17,399 nucleotides of DNA from an uncultured Propionivibrio sp. (GTDB lineage: Bacteria; Pseudomonadota; Gammaproteobacteria; Burkholderiales; Rhodocyclaceae). Each line of letters opens with the position of its first letter. Position 1 is the stretch's first letter. Below are positions 1-5,255 of the stretch, in pieces. The DNA is taken from the NCBI GenBank assembly GCA_938040985.1, contig CALHZD010000060.1:1-17399 (forward strand), given 5' to 3'. A program made the translations under genes and the position numbers. A model generated the notes under the pieces. It made no database searches. It saw only the letters and a list, made by a program, of their open reading frames with translations, and was not told where the DNA came from.

Positions 1-351
1 TTGCAGGGACTATCCAGAAATATCGCGCTGCCCTGGTCGGAGGCGCTGATCGAACGTTATCAGGATCGGTGGGATTGGGGGTGGCTATCCAGCAATACGG
101 CGCTGCCTTGGTCGGTGACATTGATTGAACGCTATGTGCACAAATGGACTTTTGGCCGGGGGCTGGTCAGTATTCTGCTGCGTGAACCCGGCTGCTTGAG
201 CCTGACCCCGCAGCAGACTGAAAAACTCACCAGGCAGTGTCTGGCGGCAGGGCGAAGCGCGGATACAGTTTCAGCCTTTGCCGAGATATGTTTGACCCGA
301 CGCAACATCAACCGTCTGGTTTCTTATTGTCAGGCGCTGGCCGCTGAATAG
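1..351 (+). CDS. C-terminal part of an unknown repeat protein (25-residue LPWS/LIERY repeats)
   Basis: The frame is open at the left edge and stops at a TAG at 349-351, so this is the 3' end of a longer gene; the TTG at position 1 need not be a start. The visible part has one full and one partial repeat with a 25-residue (75-nt) period, pattern L-S-x-N-x-A-L-P-W-S-x-x-L-I-E-R-Y-x-D-x-W-D-W. The period is visible in the DNA (CTATCCAG at 10 and 85). The second repeat decays after LIERY, and the remaining 70 or so residues are not repetitive. Similar W/LPWS/LIERY repeats occur in uncharacterised bacterial proteins, but I cannot name a function. It lies outside the island, so it is probably chromosomal. 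Confidence 0.7.
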   Translation: MQGLSRNIALPWSEALIERYQDRWDWGWLSSNTALPWSVTLIERYVHKWTFGRGLVSILLREPGCLSLTPQQTEKLTRQCLAAGRSADTVSAFAEICLTRRNINRLVSYCQALAAE

Positions 352-611
352 GCCTGTGGCAAGGGTCAAGCCTGCGGTAATTGCCAGCCTGCGGCAGGGG
401 TAATTTTCGGTAGTGGGATTTGGTATTAGGCTGCGCCCCCTTCTGCCCGCGCATCCCGCGCACGCGAACGAGTGGGAAGGCTGAGGTAATGAGGTAAGCA
501 TTGGGCTGTGCCCATGTCCCATGCCTCCGTATTTACTGGCGCGGCTGCCTAGGGCACGGCAGCGCCGATGCGCTATTTTTCACCGGATCGCCCCGAACTT
601 TTCGCAAATAC
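352..611. other. Chromosomal intergenic stretch left of the island, no gene seen
   Basis: No supported gene. There is a G/C-rich imperfect hairpin at about 540-568 (core GCTGCC / GGCAGC) and short repeated CCTGCGG motifs near 375-405. Frames crossing this stretch have no recognisable protein character and no ribosome binding site. Confidence 0.4.
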
Positions 612-690
612 AGAAAGGCCGGAACCCTTGTGTTTGCTTGAGGTTTCCGGCCTTTGTTGGACTGCTTGGAAAGTATTGGTGGGATGGGCA
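612..690. repeat. Left attachment repeat (tRNA-Met 3' remnant plus terminator hairpin)
   Basis: This matches 10272-10356 over almost its whole length, including CTTTGTTGGACT and the ending GATGGGCA that corresponds to the tRNA T-stem. It contains a perfect 11-bp stem, AAAGGCCGGAA (614-624) with TTCCGGCCTTT (645-655). Sequence changes relative to the right copy keep the stem paired, so the hairpin appears to have been conserved. Read on the minus strand it is a plausible terminator. The tRNA part is degenerate here, consistent with a displaced fragment free of selection. Confidence 0.75.
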
Positions 691-751
691 CCACAAAACA
701 AAGTTAATAACAATTTGATTATTATATGATTTATTATTTTTGTCTTTTGTT

Positions 752-773
752 GTACCCCCAAAAATACCCCCAT
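752..773. promoter_or_regulatory. Candidate integrase arm-type sites, left end
   Basis: There are two copies of TACCCCC(A) here, GTACCCCCA at 752-760 and ATACCCCCAT at 764-773. The same motif occurs five times at the other end of the island (10175-10235). Repeated motifs just inside both ends of an integrase-dependent element are what arm-type recombinase sites look like. The binding role is inference. Confidence 0.5.
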
Positions 774-1028
774 GGCATTGTGTTGAAAGCAGTTTCGACT
801 GAATAAAAAATCTCCATTACATCAACATCTTTGTGTTAAAAGTAGAAGCAATCAGTTAGTTAGTGTAGCTGTGCGATGAGCTAGAAAAAGAATTCTTTGG
901 AGCGCTTCATCCACCCCCAGGGGGAATTGATGCCGCACACGGGTATTCTTACCTATGTCATACAAATTTTTTCTGGTTTTTTTGAAGAGTGAGCAAGGAG
1001 TCCAACAAAGTACAACGACAAAATTCTT
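774..1028. other. Left island margin without a gene; holds an inverted att-core copy
   Basis: AT-rich stretch with no supported gene. It contains a perfect odd palindrome CCCCCAGGGGG (914-924). On the minus strand at 994-1010 is a 17-nt sequence, CTTTGTTGGACTCCTTG, that matches the left attachment repeat (652-668) at 16 of 17 positions. No clear terminator follows the minus-strand gene ending at 1029. Confidence 0.45.
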
Positions 1029-1637
1029 TTACTTGTCTTCGTACAGGCCGTAACAAGCTGTTCGAATGTAATAGGCAGATGACTTAAGGGATGTGCGTTT
1101 CCCATATTTTTCAAAGCATTCATGTGCAGTGGTGACGCCAAATATCCACCCACGTTTGATTTTGGGCCTAGTGCATGGAGCTGTGCGGTCACAATATTTT
1201 TTTCCTTCAGCTACCGCAACCTCATTCCTTGCACCTGGAATTCGATCCAAAATGCATTCTTGCCAGTACTGATCCGTTATCCCCTTTTTCTTACAGGCAA
1301 GTTCTATTTCTCTTTGCTGCTTTTCTTGCCACTGCCAAGCGAAGGCTTGCCTTTGATGATCATTTTCTGCCTGTTCAGCTGCGCGCTTTGCTGCTGACAC
1401 CTTCATATCGCGCTGCATCTGGTTCCATTGCTCTTGTCGTTGTCTGTGTAATTCCAGCAATGTAGAACAGAGTTCTGTTGTCAGCCCTGCGCAGTTTGGG
1501 GGTGGTGTCTGAGCAAAGCTCGTGGGTGAGAAACCTACAAGGAAACAATATATGGTTAGAATTATGAATCTGAATTTCATGTACCATTTATTCTGCTGAT
1601 GTCCGTTGCCACGTATTTTGTATTCATTCTTAGTCAT
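1029..1637 (-). CDS. Unknown exported, cysteine-rich protein
   Basis: I do not recognise a family. The 202-residue frame has a signal-peptide-like hydrophobic segment at residues 20-42 with cleavage likely after S-F-A, so the mature protein should be exported. The mature part begins with a proline/cysteine segment, has a charged, Q/E/R-rich helix at about 60-115, and carries eight cysteines (49, 57, 115, 128, 149, 155, 174, 195), an even number that would suit disulfides in the periplasm. Two starts compete. The ATG at 1637 has a good AGGA about 8 nt upstream but gives a 19-residue n-region. The ATG at 1580 gives a conventional signal peptide but a weak ribosome site. I keep 1637. It is the last island gene before the left end and lies outside the 60-bp repeats that enclose the other cargo genes. 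Confidence 0.65.
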   Translation of the reverse strand: MTKNEYKIRGNGHQQNKWYMKFRFIILTIYCFLVGFSPTSFAQTPPPNCAGLTTELCSTLLELHRQRQEQWNQMQRDMKVSAAKRAAEQAENDHQRQAFAWQWQEKQQREIELACKKKGITDQYWQECILDRIPGARNEVAVAEGKKYCDRTAPCTRPKIKRGWIFGVTTAHECFEKYGKRTSLKSSAYYIRTACYGLYEDK

Positions 1638-1681
1638 TCTATTATTCCTGTGGTGATGCTGAAGTATTTACCCAGAATTAA

Positions 1682-1741
1682 TACTTTGATTCTATAGACT
1701 AAAAATTATTTTGCTTGTAGCCTTTTAGGCTATAAATAATA
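1682..1741. repeat. 60-bp direct repeat, left copy, with hairpin
   Basis: Aligned without gaps to 4531-4590: 46 of 60 positions agree. Of the 14 differences, 13 are transitions, and 12 of those have G or C at 4531-4590 and A or T here. The right part folds into a hairpin, TGTAGCC / GGCTATA around a TTTTA loop. A position that is a C/A mismatch in the other copy is a T-A pair here. The two copies enclose the four genes between 1753 and 4460. Confidence 0.7.
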
Positions 1742-1752
1742 GGTGTCGCATC

Positions 1753-2031
1753 TTATATAGAAAGAAATTCAGCGGCACGGTGCCGCAGCTTATAGTCTTT
1801 GAATAATGCATAGGCGGCGAGAAAGACAAACAATAATGGCATACCTATAAAGACAGATAGTAAAATAATCCAGTATGCTATTCTTATCCAGTCACGAAGC
1901 GGGCCATAATTGATTTCTCGGCACATTCGACAAGTTGCCTTGCTAAAACCCAGAAATGAGGTTTTTGAGAAAGCTGAGAATTTGTTACCACAACGTTGGC
2001 AGGTATATGAATCTATTACAGGAATTCTCAT
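1753..2031 (-). CDS. Small zinc-ribbon membrane protein
   Basis: 92 residues. The N-terminal part has two cysteine pairs, C11-x2-C14 and C34-x2-C37, spaced like a zinc ribbon. One hydrophobic segment at about 50-76 should span the membrane, followed by a short basic tail (KDYKLRHR) likely to be cytoplasmic. The ATG at 2031 is chosen because AAGGTGG lies 5 nt upstream; a GTG at 2040 in the same frame overlaps that site. The gene lies inside the repeat-bounded cassette, downstream of the exported protein at 2122-2628 with about 90 nt between them. The large cargo protein at 3357-4460 also ends in a zinc ribbon, so the two may act on related partners; that is inference. No named family is recognised. 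Confidence 0.65.
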   Translation of the reverse strand: MRIPVIDSYTCQRCGNKFSAFSKTSFLGFSKATCRMCREINYGPLRDWIRIAYWIILLSVFIGMPLLFVFLAAYALFKDYKLRHRAAEFLSI

Positions 2032-2121
2032 AGAAACCACCTTGATTTGCGAACAATTGAGAAATAACAGTGCTATTTTTGTACGCTTATCTTATTTATG
2101 CATGCAGTATTTTTACTTTGA

Positions 2122-2628
2122 TTACTTGAAACCACAATCCTGTGGGAGTACGCTCGCCATTCCGATGTATCCACCATCTTTACCTTCGTAAGCAAAAGCA
2201 AGAGTTACACCATTTCTTAGAAAAGGTAAAACGTCATTGCTTCGGCAAATCTCTATCTTTATTTGTTCTTTCATTATCTGCTCAAATTTCTGACTATCGA
2301 TTGAGAGAGTTGGAATAGTAGTGAGTGTGTTGTTAAAAGTTATTCGTAACCCTGGTCCGGTTGTAATGTGATCTAATCTTGTTAAATTGTCTATAGTTAT
2401 TGGTAAATTTTGGTTTGCTTCCTTTGTGAGCTGAACAATAGCTTTTTCGACATCAGCTTTTGATTGTGTAGTTAGCCCTTTTGCGATTAGTTTCCCCAAC
2501 GTTCTGCCAAAGATTATTTTTATTACTGAAGAACCAGTAGAATTACCAGCAGCATAGTTGGGGAAAATAAGCGCTGTCATTAACAACCCAAGCATCATCC
2601 AGAATGGTGATTTTTGTAGTGTTTTCAT
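2122..2628 (-). CDS. Unknown exported protein
   Basis: 168 residues with a signal peptide at about 1-27 (K3, hydrophobic 9-22, cleavage near A-A-G). The mature protein has an I-T-I-D-N-x-T-R-L-D segment at about 77-86. It ends with the pattern C128-R-S-N ... L-R-N-G-V-T-L-x-F-x-Y ... D-G-x-Y-I-G ... D-C165, which could be held by one disulfide. This C...GV-x-L-x-Y-x-Y...DC tail is, from memory, common in small secreted proteins of unknown role in Proteobacteria. The start lies 7 nt after the stop of the upstream gene (2636-3217) and has only a poor ribosome site of its own, so translation is probably coupled. Function unknown. Confidence 0.7.
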   Translation of the reverse strand: MKTLQKSPFWMMLGLLMTALIFPNYAAGNSTGSSVIKIIFGRTLGKLIAKGLTTQSKADVEKAIVQLTKEANQNLPITIDNLTRLDHITTGPGLRITFNNTLTTIPTLSIDSQKFEQIMKEQIKIEICRSNDVLPFLRNGVTLAFAYEGKDGGYIGMASVLPQDCGFK

Positions 2629-2635
2629 GACTTAA

Positions 2636-3217
2636 TCATTTCATGCAATTCCAATCATCGGGGTGACCGCAGGGGCGTGCAGAATCAGCCCGATCGCGTT
2701 CTATAGACGCACGCGGATTGCATGCGACAAGCATTTTTTCAAAATCCCCTGGCTTTTCACCCCGATAACCTGCTGCTAATCTGTCGCAAGCCTGATTGTT
2801 GCCTGCAGCTGCTTGCGTCGCGGGATCAAAAGCACTTGCCTCACAAAGGGCGATCATTCTTGTTACATCGCCTTTTTTCTCACCCTGATAACCCATTGCT
2901 AATCTATCGCAAGCATCATTGCCACCTGATAGAGGTTTAACTTGCCGACGTGTTGTCTCCAGTGCGACTACGCGCTCACGATATTTTCTTGCGATATTTT
3001 CCGCTTGTGCTCGCTGCGAGGCTGTGACATTTGCAAAGCCCCTGACGATTTGTTCCTCCTTACCTGCACCTCGACACGGACGATCAGAATATTCCATCTT
3101 TCCGGCAGTATTTTTGCACTTAAAAGTTGTTTGAGCGTGTGCTTCCGTGATAATTAGCAGTCCTGCTAATAAAGTTAACCCAATTCGCCCAAAAATTGTC
3201 TGAATGTTCGTGATCAT
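2636..3217 (-). CDS. Exported DUF4124-like protein with a duplicated CDRLAxGYxGEK motif
   Basis: 193 residues. Signal peptide 1-28 with A-H-A before the cleavage point. Residues 31-48 (T-F-K-C-K-N ... Y-S-D-R-P-C) match the start of DUF4124 proteins, which are envelope-located and mostly uncharacterised. A helical charged region (about 65-95) follows. Then comes a motif present twice, 41 residues apart: C-D-R-L-A-x-G-Y-x-G-E-K-x-G-D-x-x-x-M-x-x-x-C at 103-125 and 144-166. Further cysteines are at 183 and 191. The duplication is also visible in the DNA. A strong ribosome site (AGGAG) precedes the ATG at 3217. It is the first of two coupled exported genes; 139 nt of very AT-rich sequence separates it from the gene upstream. 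Function unknown. Confidence 0.75.
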   Translation of the reverse strand: MITNIQTIFGRIGLTLLAGLLIITEAHAQTTFKCKNTAGKMEYSDRPCRGAGKEEQIVRGFANVTASQRAQAENIARKYRERVVALETTRRQVKPLSGGNDACDRLAMGYQGEKKGDVTRMIALCEASAFDPATQAAAGNNQACDRLAAGYRGEKPGDFEKMLVACNPRASIERDRADSARPCGHPDDWNCMK

Positions 3218-3356
3218 TGATTTCTCCTACTTCTTATTGCTAATTAAATTGAAAATATTCTTATATATAAATGCAATATCGGTTATTAATAAAACTTAGA
3301 TGCCATTAAAGTGCATGTGTTTCAGCTATCTATAAAGTAAAAATATATGGTACTTG

Positions 3357-4460
3357 CTATGTTTGTATCTCGAATTTCTTTCCACATCGCGGACAAGAAA
3401 CGTGAAGAAGTTTGTGTGAAGGCGCTTGTAATCGCTGGCTACAAAATGGACATGCAAAAATAGCCCTACTTCTTTCCAAATGCTGAACTGTTGTTTCGTG
3501 TTTGGTCTTTGCTTGAGGAACCTCCTTCAGTGCTTCGGAGAATTTCTCTAAATACTCATCAAATGCTGCAGCCAAACTGGCTACTCTGTCTAGTAATACA
3601 GCATGATTCGATGGAGTGCTGTACTCGTTTGCCATAGTTACTGTTGAATCAGAACAGCATTTGGCTTTCAATTTTATGAATAATGCGGCCGCAGCTTTTG
3701 GATGCAGCCCTAGTTTATAGCCGGTAGCCGCTGCCGTTATTATTGATTTATCATCATAAAGCTGTCGAATTGCTACGGCGGAATCTGAAGATGAAAGCGA
3801 TAGAAAAGCACTAATCAGAGTTTCTAGGTTATGATGAAACTGCTGAATGTAATTGACTTGTGCGTGCTGAGCATCGGATATGGGTGGTTCAGATTGGGAA
3901 AGCTGTTTAACTGGTGAGGCTACTGAGCTGATGTAATGATCATTGCCAGATTCAGTGTTGATGGGAAATAGTTCTTCGGCTGTGCGTATGGATAAATGTG
4001 GTTCTAGGCGAATTCTGTTATCTGTCTCCAATAGTGGATACCATAAAAGGTGCTTGGCTACATCTTGTCCGAATTCACGTGTAACAATAGCGGCGATTTG
4101 ATTTGATAACTTGTCGGGTAACTCGTGTCTTGGGTGGCGTAGCGCCTCATTAATCAGCAACACTAGCCACTGTATACGAATATCTCTGACATTCTCCTGA
4201 TACAAAGCATATTCCGCAACCGCATCAATTGCATCTGGTTGACGCATCAGAAGGAACGGAACCAAATCTAACCATATTAGATCTTCAAAGACTGGCCAAC
4301 CGCGTGCGTAGTAGCGTGTCGCAAGCGCGCCATATAATCCAAAGAAATGCCTGTAGCTGACAGGAGCTAATAGGTGAAAAGCGGCATTGCGTTCATATGC
4401 TTCACGCATTGACTCCCGTGAGCCGTTTGCTCCGCCAAACAACTTGTTAAACCACCCCAT
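3357..4460 (-). CDS. Large unknown protein with C-terminal zinc ribbon
   Basis: 367 residues, no signal peptide, probably cytoplasmic. The N-terminal half (about 15-165) looks mostly helical and is rich in aromatic and leucine residues. A low-complexity linker follows at about 170-195, then a second helical region at 197-330. The C-terminus is a zinc ribbon, C337-P-F-C340 and C356-P-R-C359 followed by G-K-K-F-E-I, like the ribbons that bind nucleic acid or mediate protein contacts. The start at 4460 has a good AGGGAAG site. It is the first gene of the AT-rich cargo, divergent from the XRE regulator across an intergenic region with several inverted repeats, so control by that regulator is plausible. 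No homologous family is recognised. Confidence 0.72.
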   Translation of the reverse strand: MGWFNKLFGGANGSRESMREAYERNAAFHLLAPVSYRHFFGLYGALATRYYARGWPVFEDLIWLDLVPFLLMRQPDAIDAVAEYALYQENVRDIRIQWLVLLINEALRHPRHELPDKLSNQIAAIVTREFGQDVAKHLLWYPLLETDNRIRLEPHLSIRTAEELFPINTESGNDHYISSVASPVKQLSQSEPPISDAQHAQVNYIQQFHHNLETLISAFLSLSSSDSAVAIRQLYDDKSIITAAATGYKLGLHPKAAAALFIKLKAKCCSDSTVTMANEYSTPSNHAVLLDRVASLAAAFDEYLEKFSEALKEVPQAKTKHETTVQHLERSRAIFACPFCSQRLQAPSHKLLHVSCPRCGKKFEIQT

Positions 4461-4500
4461 GACTTCCCTGAAATTAAAAATGCTGTAGCCCCTAAGAATC

Positions 4501-4538
4501 GCTACTTAAAATCATCATAGCACATGATGCTACTTTAA
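4501..4538. promoter_or_regulatory. Operator-like repeats between divergent cargo gene and XRE regulator
   Basis: Three overlapping elements are visible: a direct repeat GCTACTT(A/T)AA at 4501-4510 and 4529-4538; an inverted repeat CATCAT / ATGATG around AGCAC; and TAGCA (4518-4522) with TGCTA (4528-4532). They sit between the start of the cargo gene at 4460 and the start of the XRE gene. XRE regulators often bind such dyads in their own divergent promoter region. The operator role is inferred; I could not assign convincing -35/-10 boxes. Confidence 0.4.
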
Positions 4539-4590
4539 TTCTGTAGATTCAAGATCATCTTGCTTGCAGCCTTTCGGGCTATGAGCAATG
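4531..4590. repeat. 60-bp direct repeat, right copy, with hairpin over the regulator start
   Basis: The partner copy is at 1682-1741. In this copy TTGCT (4560-4564) and AGCAA (4584-4588) pair as an outer stem, and AGCC (4568-4571) with GGCT (4577-4580) as an inner stem, with two G-U wobbles between them. The ATG at 4581, a possible start of the XRE gene, lies in the 3' arm. No T-run follows, so it does not look like a terminator. Confidence 0.65.
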
Positions 4591-4820
4591 TTGTAAAACC
4601 TAGCGAAATGATGGCTCGCATTCGCTTCGGTTGTGTTGTCCGAGAGCGACGGATAGCTATGGGATTGTCGCAGGAGGCCTTAGCTGAGCAGGCTGATCTC
4701 CACCGCACCTATATCGGTCAGGTCGAGCGGGGTGAGCGCAATATATCTATTGATAACATGGAGCGCCTAGCTGGTGCGGTTGGTATGGAACTATGGGAAA
4801 TGCTCAAACCACGCCCATAA
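4581..4820 (+). CDS. XRE-family helix-turn-helix regulator
   Basis: 79 residues from the ATG at 4581. Nearly the whole protein is one HTH_3/XRE DNA-binding domain: R-E-R-R-x-A-M-G-L-S-Q-E-A-L-A-E-Q-A, then the recognition helix region H-R-T-Y-I-G-Q-V-E-R-G-E-R-N, then I-D-N-M-E-R-L-A. Single-domain proteins of this size usually control a neighbouring operon or mobile-element genes. The start is uncertain: 4560 (TTG), 4581, 4608 and 4611 are in frame, and none has a good ribosome site. The ATG at 4581 lies inside a hairpin that could hide it. Most of the coding region is outside the 60-bp repeat. It diverges from the cargo gene at 4460, and its 3' end overlaps the convergent gene (4804-5097) by 17 nt. 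Confidence 0.85.
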   Translation: MSNVVKPSEMMARIRFGCVVRERRIAMGLSQEALAEQADLHRTYIGQVERGERNISIDNMERLAGAVGMELWEMLKPRP

Positions 4821-5097
4821 AAGTCGGAGGTATCCAATATCGCCCATATCTTTGTCCAGCCCATACCCGCTTGCGCTGCCACCCAAGTTTCAGCAAGACC
4901 GGGCTTAGGTATTTACCTTGAGTGTGTAGTGCCTGCTCAAATTCGGACATGCTGAAATAACGTTGCCGAGTCAGTGGTGGTAGGCTGTTAAACCAAATGA
5001 CAAAACGGTTTTCAAGTTTTTCTTCCGGATGCTGTGGATGTTCTTGCCTGGCAACATCTTCGGCGATTTTTTGCAGTTGGTAGATGTAGGCTCGCAT
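4804..5097 (-). CDS. Small protein, likely winged-helix, next to the primase-helicase
   Basis: 97 residues, no export signal. The middle and C-terminal parts (S-M-S-E-F-E-Q-A-L ... L-S-P-V-L-L-K-L-G-W-Q-R-K-R-V-W ... G-R-Y-W-I-P-P) look like a small winged-helix DNA-binding fold. The tail resembles the C-terminus of the primase-helicase just upstream (R-Y-W-I-N-P), which suggests related domains. I infer a role in replication or its control, but no family name is secure. The ribosome site is weak. A 158-nt gap with four iterons separates it from the end of the primase-helicase, and its 3' end runs 17 nt into the convergent XRE gene. Confidence 0.6.
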   Translation of the reverse strand: MRAYIYQLQKIAEDVARQEHPQHPEEKLENRFVIWFNSLPPLTRQRYFSMSEFEQALHTQGKYLSPVLLKLGWQRKRVWAGQRYGRYWIPPTFMGVV

Positions 5098-5130
5098 GGC
5101 TATTCTCGCTGGTGGTTAAGGAGGGCAAGC

Positions 5131-5230
5131 TTTTGCAGGTTTTGTGGGCTGGTTGCACCCGCCTGTTTTACGAAACTTCTAAAAAATTAGAATGCAGCGT
5201 GGCGGAGCGCTACCTGCAAAACCTACAAAA
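5131..5230. other. Candidate replication origin: inverted iteron pairs around an AT palindrome
   Basis: Two tandem 9-mers, TTTTGCAGG (5131-5139) and TTTTGTGGG (5140-5148), face two inverted ones, CCTGCAAAA (5213-5221) and CCTACAAAA (5222-5230). Between them is a perfect palindrome TTCTAA-AAAA-TTAGAA (5177-5192) in an AT-rich stretch. The block lies directly after the primase-helicase gene. P4-type satellites replicate from iteron-bearing origins recognised by a primase-helicase, so an origin is plausible. A transcription or RNA control element is the alternative, since the arms could also pair as a 19-bp stem with three mismatches. Confidence 0.45.
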
Positions 5231-5255
5231 GGAGGGAAGCAAAAATCGCTTTCTA

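Noticed and set aside
521..718. Plus-strand frame crossing the left att repeat
   Set aside because: It translates the terminator hairpin and the tRNA remnant; not a gene.
914..924. CCCCCAGGGGG palindrome as a terminator
   Set aside because: One-base loop and no T-run; too short and rigid for a terminator, so left as an unexplained palindrome.
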